A stretch of DNA of 64,000 nt from Cryptomeria japonica (Eukaryota; Streptophyta; Pinopsida; Cupressales; Cupressaceae). The position numbers and the translations under genes are program-made. The number at the start of each line of letters is the position of its first letter. Position 1 is the stretch's first letter. Shown here in pieces: positions 41,580 through 53,800 of this stretch. The stretch spans positions 144,002,476-144,066,475 of the forward strand of contig NC_081413.1 in NCBI RefSeq assembly GCF_030272615.1, in the 5' to 3' direction. The notes under the pieces were generated by a model. It saw nothing but the letters and a program-made list of their open reading frames with translations. It was not told the origin of the DNA and did not search any database.

Positions 41580-42355
41580 GTGGTTTTGAGGGGGATAAAT
41601 CAGAGAATGGGTGATGTAGTGGTGAGGATTCTTACTGATACAACTGCATCAGAGGCAGCCACTGTGTCAATGCATGTTGCTCATTTTGCCAAGTTGGTCA
41701 TTGAAGAGCAAGAAAAGCAACATGAGAAGCTCAAAGCCTTACATGTGGCTTTGAGTGTTGATCACATAATACTCTTCATTGAGAATGCAAAGTTAAAAAA
41801 TGACTTGCTTTAGTGTGACTCAACATCTACAGTGGGTCCCAGGCCCAAGGAGCTCGAAAAAATGAAAGAAGAGTTACAAAAAGTAAAAGAAGAGGTTGAG
41901 AAAAATTATTTGGACATAAGGAAATCAACAATATTACATGTTTTAAATAGGGTCATAGGCCGCTTGGATGAGGTCCACGCCTCTTATTCTTTAGTATCAC
42001 AATTGTGTGATCAAGTTGATGACATTCTTTCATTTTTCAACCAATTAGAAATGCTTGGTTTCATAAGGGTGAACAATTAAAAGAAATTGTTTTAGCAATA
42101 AAAAATGACCCAAAGGCACCCCAAATTGTGGGGACCACGTGGAAGAACTTCAATTTGTTGATTAAAGAACTCCCCTAAATGGACGAAGTAAAGAAGGCTC
42201 TGACAGAGAAGATCAGATCATTCAGAGGCCTGCAAAAGTGGGACATTCCCCCGATTTTGACAGATGAAGGACGCATGAAAGATCTCTCCAGGTGGAGAGG
42301 GGATTTTACAGCTGCAAATAATAAGGTTTTGGATGCATTAGCCAACGAGCCTAAC
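41580..42355 (+). pseudogene. Coiled-coil ORF remnant, probably transposon-borne
   Basis: Two open frames in the same register (41580-41813 and 41832-42080) are separated only by TAG 41811-41813. After a frameshift near 42060 the frame continues to about 42350 with one further stop. The second part is strongly helical and Lys/Glu-rich (ELEKMKEELQKVKEEVEKN), a likely coiled coil. Residues downstream include WKNFNLLIKELP and FRGLQKWDIPPILTDEG. I do not recognise the family. The mixture of stops and shifts and the location between retroelements suggest a decayed retroelement protein, perhaps gag-like, and perhaps related in kind to the ORF at 46.9-52.9 kb. Confidence 0.5.
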
Positions 42356-43782
42356 TAAGATAATGCATATCATATGATTATTGACAAAATCTTTGATGTT
42401 GATTTTCTTTACCATAAATTTGCATTGGAGACTGTAACTATGCCCTCTTCGAGAGTTAGAGAAGCAATGAATAAAACTGCAAACTTTGAGAGCCTTTGCA
42501 TGGCTGACAGATGATGTAGATATCTCGCATTGAAAATATTGCTCTATGGAGGAACATCTGCCCAAAGAGGAGGAGTAGGTAGGATTGTACCTCTTTTTGG
42601 TGTTCCTTTTTTTTGTTTCTCTCATTGCAGGTTGGTACTTTTGGCGAGCTGATATAAATGCCCAACCACTTCCTACCAACCAAGATGTATCGGATTCAGC
42701 CTCTAAGATCCTGATCATTAGTGCGGTCAGTGCAAACGCGGAGCATATCATCTGACAGATTTCATCAAAGGCGCGACTCTAGACTCCACTTGACATCCTG
42801 GTAGATGGATACAATAATGATCTTTGAAGATTTACACGCAAGAAAGGTTTTGAGCTACTTGATATGATAGATGTTACAATCGGCCTGAAGCTTGTTTGCT
42901 CCCTTAGTGCTATAAAAGGGGATTCAAGGCCATTATGGCAAAAGATTGGATTTTGGAAATTTTGTTGGATTGTATGTAATAGGCCAAGAGAAATACAAAG
43001 ATTGTCAAACATTTCCTTTCTACAAATGTTCCCTTGAAATGTAAACTGATATTTTCGATGATGATTAATGAAATGAAGATCGTTTCTTGATTGGCTTATA
43101 CATTTTGTCCACATGTTGTATGAAATTTTGTATTAATGATATATGAGTTTGTCTTCCTCCAATAGGAATGTGTAGTTGAATATGGGTCTCACTCAAGAAG
43201 ACAGTTAAAATCTATTTTCTAAACTACTGTAATATGTGTTTTGATTGGAAGTATTAGGCATTTTGTTATGATTTTCATAACAGATCATGCAAGTTATAGT
43301 ATGTTCAAATGGGCATTAAATGTGTTTCATTTTGAGTGTTGATATTTTGTAGGTTGGACTCGGTGTACCCTGGGCAAGCACTGATCAAATTTAAGCTTTC
43401 AGAATTATTCTTGTTTCACCTTTTATATTTTTTTGGTATTAAGCATCATAAAATCATCAGCTACAAAAATTCGAGGGTCTTGGCTAGAGAACTCACAGCC
43501 AGCTAAAGAATAAAAACATAGAGTGCAGACAGAACCATGTCAGGCGGGATCGCGAGCCATAATATAAGACCATATACATAGGATGGAGCTGAATTACAAA
43601 ATTACACAAAAATGATAGCCATAGCCTCCCATAGTAGATTTGAGGACATTGTAGGTTATGGCTTGGGAGAGGGGGAGGTTAAATTTGGAACTCAGAGCCT
43701 CCCAGGAGATCAAGATATCATCTTTCAGAATGTGTTCAAATGTGACCAGTCCTAGGTTGTGCCATTTCAGGGCAGAGCATCC

Positions 43783-44390
43783 TTAAAGATAGGCCAACTG
43801 TTTCCCATTGTGAAGAGTATTCCACCATATAGACCTTCCAAAATTGAGAGAACCCTTCTTATCTATAATGCTCCTATTGCTGATGAATTGTCTAACATGG
43901 TTCCAGTCCTTCCATATAGACTTGAAGACTTCTGATCCTGCAGGGGAGACCTCAAAGTTTCCAGTAATGAGGTCTCCCATGGGTATGTTCTTCCATTTTT
44001 TTGCCATTTTTGGGGTGGAGCATTGAATATTGTGTCTAACAAGCACTTTCCAAGGTTCATGTCCAACAAGGGCTTTACAAATCCATTTGACAGCCAGTGC
44101 AATTCCTTGGAATTTGAGATCTTTGAGGCCCATACCTCCCTACATCGTAGATCTGACACACCAATCCCATTTGACAGCATGTTGTTTCCTGTTGCCCTTC
44201 CCATCTGACCAAAGGAAATTCCTAATTTGTTTTTGTATATAGTTGAATTGGTAGTTGCTGAATAGCCAGGCTGAAGAGCAGTATATGTTATATGAGGATA
44301 ATATTTTCCAGCAGACCTGGAAGCGACCAGCTAGGGAGAGAGTTTCGGTTCCATTTAGTGAGCTTTTTATCCACCTTATTCCTAAACCAC
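43783..44390 (-). pseudogene. LINE C-terminal region
   Basis: After a frame change the minus strand gives the region with LSLAGR, FLWSDG and GGMGLKDLKFQGIALAVKWICK, the usual plant LINE sequence after RT, and then a variable tail (WNTLHNGKQL). It is broken by a stop at about 44135. Confidence 0.75.
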
Positions 44391-44398
44391 TCCCACAT

Positions 44399-45935
44399 TT
44401 ATTTCAAATTCGAGGAAACAGAGAAGGGAATACCCAGGTATTTGATGATAGTGTTCAGTCCTCCCCACTTCAGATCAAATTTAGACATCCATATAGGAGG
44501 GGAGTCTGTCCAACCTAGCAAGGTAGATTTATGGAGAGCAATTCTACTGCCCGAGGCTTTACAGAAGATTTCAATGTTATGAAGAAGAGAGGATAAGTTT
44601 TCCTCATCCAGGGTGAACATAATAGTTGTGTCATTTGCAAACTGAACATTGATGATTTCTTCTATATTGGGGAGGGAAATTCCTTTGACCCTAGGGGACA
44701 AACTGTAATCCTTTAGGACATAGTGCATAGCATCAACAACCAAGACAAATAGGCCCGGGGCAAGTGGACAACCCTGTCTAATTGATCTAGAGAGAATGAT
44801 GTTGCTAGATCTTAATCCATTTACATCAACAACAGCATTGGCATCACAGAGTAGTGTTTGAACAATCTTATAGGAGGACTCTGGGAAGCCCAAACTAACT
44901 AGCATCTGAATTATGAATCCCCATTCTATTCTATCATATGCCCTCTCAAAGTCTATTAAGAGCATTGCCCCATTCTGACTGGAGACCTTTGCCCACTCAT
45001 GTGATTCTCAGCAGGTCACCAAGTTCTCAAGGATATACCTGCCTTTTGACAAAGCCTATTTGGGTGGGGCTGATTATTTTTGGCAGAATTCTAATCAACC
45101 TGTTGGCTACCACTTTGGCCAGTATTTTATAAGATACATTTAGTAGCGTGATAGGCCTCCAGTTCTTAATCAAGGTCTTGTCTCCCTCCTTAGGGATGAG
45201 TTTGATAAGCCCTTGATTGATCTCTTTGCCCAGGGTTCCTTTGCTAATAGCCTCCAGATACAGGTCATGGAGGTCACCTACAATCCATTCGATGTTTTTC
45301 TTATAAAATTCCACTGGGAATCCATTTGGCCCAGGGGATCTGTCATTGCCCATTGAGGAAATGGCCATTGAAATTTCCTCTCTTGAGATAGCATGCCCTA
45401 CAAACTCAAAGTCCTAAGCATTAAGTTTGGTTGGGGTCAATTGCTTAATGAGCTCCCTAGCAGGCTTATAGTCATCATTTAATTCATCTGAAGTGAAAAG
45501 TTTCTGGTAGTAATGGGAGAAGCAGTCTAGGATCCCCAAGGAGACTGTGATATGAGTGTTGTTATCCCATATAGCATTGATGTTCTCTTTTGCCTCCTTT
45601 ACTTTAATCATATGGAAGAAGAATTTGGAGCCCTCATCTCCTGAGTCCAACCAATTTAGTTTGGACCTGGTTTTTAGCCCTCTAATTTTCTAGTTCTGAA
45701 TCTTCCTTAGGTGATCCTTGATTGACACCAGAGTGTTAGTAAGACTTTCATCATTAGGGGAGTTTTGAAGATTCATTTCAGCAATACATAGATCCTCCTG
45801 AAGAAGTCTTTCTAACCTCCTGGCATCCTTGGCCTTCTTTTTCCCCACTGTTTGACAAAGGGTGGTCCAAGTTTTAATGTTTAAATTCCATTCATCAATC
45901 TTAGAGAGCCGGTTCAGGTTCTTCTTGTTAAACAA
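44399..45935 (-). pseudogene. LINE reverse transcriptase domain, mutated
   Basis: Right to left: linker (45935-45414, with stops), then RT with RSPGPNGFPVEFYKK and LIPKEGD...NWRPITLLNVSYKILAK (45368-45027), a frame break at about 44970-45030, MLLIDFERAYDRIEW, SIRQGCPLAPGLF, and VQFANDTTIMF. The catalytic pair that should read ADD reads AND, so the first metal-binding aspartate is lost. Several lesions make it inactive. Confidence 0.88.
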
Positions 45936-48900
45936 TCTGATAAAGGTGTTATCCTATCATTCATCCCTCATAACAAGAGTAAGCCGCCTTACCAAAATTT
46001 TATTCGAGTCTTTGTCTTTTCAGAAATTCCTTGGTTCAATCCTTAATTCGCTGGTAAATTGTCTCTTAATCCGTATCGTCAAGTTTCAATGGTCAGTTTG
46101 AACCTCATGAACCCCTTGAACCATTTTGAAAAGAGTTCATAATGTGCATTTAGGTACCCCAGGTTCGAAGTTGTGTCTAAGATGTTTTCAGGCTAACATT
46201 CACTCAAGTTTTTTGCAGCAGTTCTACTTCACGGTTGCGAGTGATGTTTCATTTTCTCTTCCTCTAGGCTGTGAACCCTTTGAACCCAGTTCAAACAGTT
46301 CAGTGGTGTTCAACATGTTCAATGAAGTTCAAAAGACCAATGATACTTAACAGAGTTAATCTTTTCAAAGAGAATTTTCTTGGCACAGCGTACGCTTTGA
46401 ACTACCTAAACCCTCATGAAGTAAGTTCAAATTGTTCATGCGTGTTCAAATCAAGTGGGTCCCATGGACTAAAAGACATGATGGTGCATTTATTGCTAAG
46501 TATGATGAAGATTCAACCATATCTCGGGTGACGTCAACTAGCCGATTTTTGAAGGCAAGTAATGATTTTTGGGAATTGGTGGTTACCCCGAAAGCGCCGC
46601 CATGCATTCAATTCACACGAGTGATGTCAAATCCCAATGCTTGGTACATTTGAGTTGACGACCGAAATTAATGCACTAAATAAGTTTGTATCACTTCTTT
46701 TGCTATAAGGTATGAAGTGATTGATTTTTGAAACTTGTTCTTCATTGTTGCGGAGTGTTTGATAGAAGGTTTGTTTGCTAGTAGTCGATCGATTGGTCTC
46801 AACTGTGAAGGTGAGTTTTGTTTCCTATCTTCTCCAATGATTTTTAGCTACTTTTCTCTCTCATAATAAAATTTGCTGGGAAGAATAAGGGTTGTTGTTT
46901 ATGAATTATGAAGTCCACTCTGCACCTTTTTGGAAATATTTTTAGTCTTGCTTGCACAGAACCCATTGTCAGCGATACAGACCTGAAAGGAGAAAATTTG
47001 GAAGTTTTGAAGGAAAGAGTGTTTAAAGGAATTGACAGTTCATTTGGTTTAGAAATTCTAAGTAGTGGTCTCGTAGAAGCGGCAGCCTTTCCTCCTGCTA
47101 TCCCTTGCCCAGAATTAGTTAGGGAGTGCATTGCGAGGTATGATCCTATTTCTAAAACTATCAAGAGAGATAATGGTGAAACCCTCCTCACGATTAACAG
47201 GGAAGTCATTTCCTCTATTTTCAAATTGCCTGATTATAAGTTCTCGAATTTTTCTCCCGCCCTATCAATCACTGAGTTCAATGCAGATGAAACTGGACAT
47301 CGGAATAATATTGCGAAGCATTGGTTGAAAGTTCCTCAAAGGGGTGGCTCTAGGTTACCTAAGTATCCCAACAAAAATCACATGCTTCCTCACATCCATG
47401 ATGTTATATTATTGTTACACCGAGTTAGAGGTTCAGTTGAGGCCTCTAGCTTCGATGATTGGATTTACTGTTACGTGAAACTAGTGTTGGAAGGAAAGCA
47501 GTATCTTGACTGGGCAGAGCTTATTGCCGACTCCAAGGAAGAACAGGTGAGCATGGCGAAGATGTTCAAGCAAAATTTCTTTATGTCCTCGTATTTCATA
47601 TATTGCCTGGCATTTGTTAAAGAAATAATGGGAATACCTAGGCTGCTTGCTGAGGGGGATGTTTCTATGTATGACTTTTATCCCATGTTGCAAAAAGATA
47701 ATACATTGCAAGATTTTAGGAGAGTACATAATGCTTTCCTGGGAGATTTATGTTATGAGTTAAAGAACATGAAAACTAAGAGGATGTCTTAAGATGCCCA
47801 GGCTTTAGTGAAAAGATATGGTAGTTTCTTTGTTCAGTTTCCTCGTTTCTATTATTTAAGGGTAGGTGGTTTTGAAGAAGAACCTTTTAGACTTCCTCGT
47901 TTTTGTTCAGATTGTTTTGTTCTTGCTGAGATCTGTAGGCAATTATCTATCGTAATTAAGAAAGCTCAACCTAGAGATAAATGGGAGGATCATTTTCCTA
48001 TTCAATTAGGCATTATATCTTGCAGTTCAATGTCAGATGCGTTGAGCATAGGGGTTAACTTGAAGAATTTCAAATTTCCACTGTATCATGAAAGAAAGGG
48101 CTTTGATAATAAAGGTTTCTCACGGAGTCTTGGTTTGATGCCGCACATTTCAATCCCACACTTGGAGGACTTTTGGGAAGATTGCAATGATGAGTTTGAA
48201 GTGTTCAAAAGAGCAAACATGAGAATGGTTCTGGAACAGGTAGTTTCATTGCAGGTGAAACTTGATATAAGTGGGATCGAAGAGGATTATCTAGAACTCT
48301 TTTAACCTAGATACCTAGACCAAGCTGAACCCGAAACATCCTGCATTAATTGGGATGTGGAAGAAGAGGATGATATACAACTTATAACAAAGAGAGTCTT
48401 ATAAAGAACCGTAGATTGGGTTAATAAGAGAATAGCAATGAAAATAGGCATCAAGACTGATCTTGCAAGAGATGGTGAGGTTGGTATGCGATCCCCAAAA
48501 CATTTTTCTAACCCCACTTCTATGCATGTTCATGTAGGTAAAAATAAGAAGTCATCTCACACCAAGCACAAGCACAAGCCTAATCCGTCTCTGGACTTTT
48601 CTACTGCTTGATATACATGGTCACAGAGTGTTGCGCAGAAGAAAATGGACCAGGTAAAAGACATAGAGGTAAAAGACAAGATCCTTGATACTCAGATTTT
48701 CGAAGTCGAGGACCTTGACAACGACATTGTCAACACCATGGGTTCTCATGCGATCATTGTAGCCATGATGCCGCCACTTAAAGTGACCGGAGGAACAACT
48801 AGTTCAAGTGCAACTCCTAAATGGCTAACCACTTCAGTAAGCAAGAAACGGAGCTTCATCCCAGTGACTATCCCAATTCAAGACATGGTGGTCAAATACA

Positions 48901-49746
48901 TGGAGAAGGGTCCCAAACAGAAGAAGTTCAAAAAAACTACTATATTGGATGTTGATGAAAAGACTGGGAGGTGGATTGCCGAAATTGCTTCCTATAAGCC
49001 CAAAGATGAGAATAAGGAAGTAAATGCAAAGGATTTTGAGGTCACCAAAGAGGATCTCGGGAACATGAGCAGGGATTTTGATAATCACCTTTTCCAAGTA
49101 TTGGCTAAGAAGATGCTCACCAAGTCAGAAAAAGATGGATAGGAGAAAAGAGAGTTGAAATGACATATCAAGATTCTGGCTCAGTTCATTGATAGCATAG
49201 GCTGTTTTGGAGCACTTCCCATATCGCATGCTTCAGAAAATTTTGACCCCACTTCACCAGAGAACAAGAAACTAATGAATCAAGTTCAACGAGCTAAGAG
49301 CATCGCAGGGGCCGTAGAGAGATGGATTGAAGGAGTGATCACAGATGGCGAAAAATATATTTTATCAACTCCAGGAAGTTATGCGATGAAATGCAAAACC
49401 TCACTGCGAAGATTCAAAATCAGATTGTGCCATGGAAAAAAGAAGAGCATTAATGGGAAAATGTATTACCCATGCTCACCAAGATAGAAGAATACGGAAC
49501 CACAAGGTTTTTAGCAGAAAATTCAATTAAATTGGTAACTGATGAGTGCCACCAATTCGTATTGAAGAAAACTATAGCATGGCGGGTAATTACATTCAAG
49601 TCTGTGATGTCTGATGTCAAGGCCTTTATTTATGAGCTTTGAGAACTTCAGTGTAGTTTGGTCAATGACAATAAAGTGGTTAACCCAGACCATGATTGGC
49701 AACTGGGACTTTGTGGGCTGAACATGCAGGACGCAATAAAGGCATT

Positions 49747-50121
49747 TGTTAGAGTATTCGGGTATTTACTTGATTAATTAAACAATATTTGTTTAATTAT
49801 TTAAGTTCCCTTTATCTCTTTTACACTTAAGCTAACTTTAGGTGCATAATAATTAATTGTTTTATTGATTATTATGTGCAAACCTAGGTTTTCTCTTTTA
49901 GGGTTTCTTGACCTATTAAAGGTTAAGTTCTTTCTTTTCATTGTAAGAAGGATTATTATTGACGATACATTTTTGTGAATATTGAGATCTCTCTTTTTGA
50001 ACATATTTTATGTGTATTTCTTTCTTCTGTGATTTGCTTCCTTGCTTCTTCTGGTAACAGGTTTTTCAGCTTACAGAGATCATTTGGGCTCTTGTGGTGT
50101 TGTATTTTTTCAACTCCAACA
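49747..50121 (+). repeat. 5' LTR of the 2.9-kb element
   Basis: TGTTAGAG...TCCAACA, 375 bp. Confidence 0.88.
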
Positions 50122-50133
50122 TGGTATCAAAGC
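50122..50133 (+). promoter_or_regulatory. Primer-binding site
   Basis: TGGTATCAAAGC differs from the tRNA-Met complement at one base and abuts the 5' LTR. Confidence 0.85.
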
Positions 50134-50559
50134 TTCATATCTACATCTATCTATTCTTGTTTTGAGAATTTTTGCATTGGAAGCAGATTTGAGGTTTTCA
50201 GAAAGTTTTTTTTATGCACCTAGGTATAGGTTTTTTTTCTGAGCACTTTGGGCCTAAACGAACCTCACCATTGTGCTCAGAAGGCCCGAAAACCCCTATG
50301 ATCATATAAAATTTGACCTATTTTGGTTCCTGAGCCTCTGAGAGTATTTTTTTCTCAGATCCAGGCTGTACGACCCTAGCACGCAAATCGAGAAAACCGT
50401 TTAAAAAAATATAATAATTTTTGCCTTTTTACGGCATGCAGGCCGAAATTTGATTTTTTTGTAAAAAATGTTGAATTTTTTATTTAAAAAGGCGATTGTT
50501 TTTTTTGCAAAAAAAAATAAAAATAAAAATAAAAAAAGTTTTTGGGTGTTCCCATGGTA

Positions 50560-51090
50560 TGCAGGGTACCGTGGGGCCCCTGCAGGTGTCAGTACGGTAG
50601 CCTTAATGTTGCCCTTGCCTCGGCCCCTGTGCCGTCGTCCTTCGGCCCACTGACGGCAACGACCCCTCACTGGCTTTGGCCCCCGTCGCCGGCTTCTCCC
50701 TTCCGGCCCGCTCTGGCCTCCCGCCGGCCTCCGTGCGACCCCTGTCAGCTTCCCTGCTGCCCACTGGTCTCCATGCAGCCCCCGCTATCTGCTGGCCTAG
50801 CCAGCGCCTCCGTCAGCCCTCGCCGACAGCTTCACTTCCCGCCACTGGAACTCCCGCCGCCCGACCCTGCCTGCTCATGCCGCCCAAGCCCTCTGCCGCT
50901 CCGCTTCGCCCGGCCACCCTGGCCGTTGCTGGTCTACCTGCCCGCCGGAAACCACCCGACTACCAGCCGGCCACCGCCCAGCCACCAGAGCTCCACCCAG
51001 CTACCGGCCTGCTACCGACCAGCCACCGGGGAGCCACCCGTCCGCCACTGGAGCGTTGCTCCCTGGCCATCTCTGCCCGAATAGCCACCA
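50560..51090. other. GC-rich segment inside the 2.9-kb element
   Basis: About 530 bp of C/G-rich sequence is open in two plus-strand frames (50542-51084 and 50676-51236) and largely open on the minus strand. The conceptual products are Pro/Ala/Ser-rich and low in complexity, as expected for compositional bias, not necessarily a gene. Words such as 'gccaccgg' and 'ctgccggcc' recur. It may be an expanded low-complexity leader or a captured GC-rich host exon. Confidence 0.5.
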
Positions 51091-52286
51091 GACTACCTCT
51101 TTTGCCTCTTTCTGGGGGGGGGTTTGATTTTTTGGCCATATCTTGGGCATACAGAGTCATTTTTTTGAAAACAAATAAAGATGGTTCTGAGCCGGACCTC
51201 GTCATGTTGGTAATTTTTTCCAATTTTGTTGTTTGACTGTGTTTTTTTCCAGTCAAAGTGGAGTCTTGTTTTTGCACTCCAGGAGCCATAAAATGAGCAT
51301 CCAGCCTCCGTTTTTTGAAAAGTTTATATTTTTGGAAAGCGTGTGCAGTGTACTTTCCAGCCATATGAGTTTTATTTCCAGATTCTGCTTCATGCATATT
51401 TTATTTAGTTTTTTTATTTTCAGCACTCTGGTGGATATCGTGGTTGTTTTAGGTCTTGGGATCTCTTCTTTGAGTAGGATGTCTCTATTTTGGTTCTCGT
51501 TTCTATTCCAGTCTTCTTATCATTGTAGCTTGTATTTACGCAAACACACTGAGATAAAGTGCCATCATGCATTGTTTACTTAGGATCTTGCACCTCTTGT
51601 GCCTTATTGTACATGCACTACTTATAAAGTGCCATGAGGGGGTTGATGTTTGCCTGTTGTTTGCCATCTTCCTTTGTCCAGTGAGTGTTCCTTCCACGAC
51701 ATTCACCTCATGATTTGTGTCAAGTGAGTGTTCCTTCCACGACACCATGTACTTTTCTCAACACCTTTGATGTTCCTGGTTCTTCGTCATGCAATTCTTC
51801 TTGGCTGTTCTTTTCAGTGTTCCTGTCCCTCTCCCTCTTCAGCATTATGGGGAGGTTTGTCCTGTTGGTTCTAATGCTTCTGTGGTTCGATTGATCATCT
51901 CTTCAGGCTTTGGTGTTTTCATGTCATCTGTATCTTCGATTTCAATTGTTTGCCTTGTTTGCCTTCCGATTCGAGTAGTGTCATTTGAGGGCACTCATAC
52001 AGATTACAGTCTTCTCTACCTGGTCATGTTCTATTTCAGTGGAGGTTCTTCAGATCAGTAGTTATTCTTCGACAGAGTTTGCAGGTTCTTCATGCTTCAA
52101 TGGTGTTCTTTTCCATCTCTTTTTGGAGTAGAGTTTTGTTCCCCATGGTTTTCTCTATTTCTCCAGTTCATAGAGATTTCATTGTATTTGGGTACCTGAT
52201 CAGGCCTTGTTGCCGGGACCCATCTTTATTGCTTTCAGTAACTGTTCTAGGTTTTAGCTTCTCCCTAAGTCTATCTTAAGGGGGGG

Positions 52287-52661
52287 TGTTAGAGTATTCG
52301 GGTATTTACTTGATTAATTAAACAATATTTATTTAATTATTTAAGTTCCCTTTATTTATTTTACACTTAAGCTAACTTTAGGTGCATAATAATTAATTCT
52401 TTTATTAATTATTATGTATAAACCTAGGTTTTCCCTTTTAGGGTTTCTTGACCTATTAAAGGTTAAGTTCTTTCTTTTCATTGTAAGAAGGATTATTATT
52501 GACAATACATTTTTGTGAATATTGAGCTCTTTCTTTTTGAGCATATTTTCTGTGTATTTCTTTCTTCTGTGATTTGCTTCCTTGCTTCTCCTTGTAACAG
52601 GTTTTTCAACTTGCAGAGATCATTTGGGCTCCTGTAGTGTTGTATTTTCTCAACTGCAACA
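52287..52661 (+). repeat. 3' LTR of the 2.9-kb element
   Basis: TGTTAGAG...TGCAACA, 375 bp, directly after the polypurine tract. Confidence 0.88.
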
Positions 52662-53236
52662 ACATTTAGGCTGCACATGGAAAAAGTTAAGGCCAAAGGC
52701 AACTTCACTCCCGAAGATATAACACAAATCGCCCAATTGAGTCCATGACGTTCATTGGTAACGATCAGTTACCTAAGCATGCCGAGAAAATGGTGAAACA
52801 TAGATGGGAGAAAGAAGCCGCAAAAGTAAAGATCAATGCCATGAAAAATCCGAGTCACTCTATAATTCAGGAGCTTACAACTGCCCACGATGCCCAGAAA
52901 AGTGGAGGAGAGGATGACGATGGAGAAGAGGCATAGCATGATGCTAATGCTTTGTTTTTATTTTATATGTTTTTCATAATCTTGCAATGACTTCGGGACA
53001 TTTGTTCCCTAAATACTCTGTTGGTTTTTATAACTGCCTCAGAGGAGGTCGAGTTTTCAGGGGGACCTCCTCTGTTCTTTAAAAAGCTACTATAAATTAG
53101 ATGAAGGGGATAGAGAAAGGTGAGAACAATAGACTTAGATTTTAGAAGTTTTGGTTTTGTTGGAAAGAAGTGATCAAGTCTTTCAGAATATGAACTTGGA
53201 AAGAACTTATGTGTGTATTGTTATGTCTTTCATGAA

Positions 53237-53267
<31 letters not shown>

Positions 53268-53800
53268 CATATGCATTTTGAGGTGGAGAATCTTTGGGTT
53301 TGAATCTGTGGAGTGGTATTTCTTTGCAAATATTAGTCTAATTAAAATGTCTGTGATAACCTTATTGATGATGGATGTTGATATTAATATGGAGCTTCTT
53401 TCCATCTTGTTTAGAAAGATTTTTAGTTGAAGAGAGACTTTGCTTCTCTTGTCTGTTTTTAAGAAGTGCTGAAATCAGTGTTATTAAACTTTGCTTTGAT
53501 TTCTTCTGATATTCACGGTAAAGCATCTTGTAGAAAGTTATTATGAATTATTTTCCATATTACCTGGCCTCTCATCTAAGAATGAAGTAGGCAGCCTTAC
53601 GTGCTTTCAGATTAAAAGCATATCAGTTTATTTAGTTAAATTATTCCCTGAATAACTAATGGAGGGAGTTGTACCTATCTAAAATTCAGAGGGAAGTGAT
53701 GTATGTCACACTTGCCCAATTATTTAGTTGAACTTTTGTCTTTCAAAGGGGTAACAGAGCTTAGAATCAATTCAATTTAAAGAAAGACAAAATCTGTTCA

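Larger units (their letters stand above)
49747..52661 (+). mobile_element. Non-autonomous copia-type LTR element, 2.9 kb, with GC-rich core
   Basis: Two 375-bp LTRs (49747-50121 and 52287-52661), primer site TGGTATCAAAGC (50122-50133), polypurine tract AAGGGGGGG (52278-52286) and target duplication GCATT/ACATT (49742-49746, 52662-52666, one mismatch) define it. The internal 2.15 kb has no gag or pol. About 50560-51090 is strikingly GC- and C-rich, unlike the AT-rich remainder. LTRs differ at about 22 of 375 positions by eye, so it is an old insertion. It split the long ORF of the host insert. Confidence 0.88.
46908..52936 (+). pseudogene. Decayed ORF of about 1,000 codons, family unknown
   Basis: One reading register runs from ATG 46908 through 294 codons to TAA 47790, continues in the same frame to TAA 48303, then with further stops (TAA near 48402, TGA near 48610, TAG near 49140) to about 49400, where a frameshift occurs. 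It goes on to 49746, is interrupted by the LTR element 49747-52661, resumes in frame (FRLHMEKVKAKG), and after another shift near 52745 ends with an acidic tail GGEDDDGEEA. The first 300 residues are globular with Trp and Tyr-rich helices (FDDWIYCYVKLVLEGKQYLDW). The middle is Lys-rich and linker-like. It has no intron and no RT, protease or zinc-knuckle motif. It could be the protein of a non-autonomous element or a transposon-associated gene of unknown role. Confidence 0.55.
45940..53790 (+). mobile_element. Unclassified insert within the LINE, carrying a long decayed ORF
   Basis: LINE homology stops and resumes at these approximate points, with AATCTG on both sides as a possible target duplication. 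The insert has an upstream 'gttcaa'-rich leader (46000-46660), a long plus-strand ORF (46908-52936, interrupted by a nested element) and a 850-bp tail with an inverted repeat (AGAGGAGGTC / GACCTCCTCT, about 53040-53075) and an AT microsatellite at about 53235-53262. I see no pair of LTRs, no terminal inverted repeats and no RT. The type of element is unknown. Confidence 0.45.

Noticed and set aside
45862-46653. Several plus-strand frames in the 'gttcaa'-rich leader
   Set aside because: Repetitive words keep frames open; no family resemblance and no continuity with the downstream ORF.
46844-47224. Minus-strand frame overlapping the long ORF
   Set aside because: It is a shadow of the plus-strand ORF at 46908-47792 and shows no domain.
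50542-51236. Long overlapping Pro-rich plus-strand frames as a gene
   Set aside because: Several frames are open at once because of GC bias; products are low-complexity and lie inside a non-autonomous LTR element.
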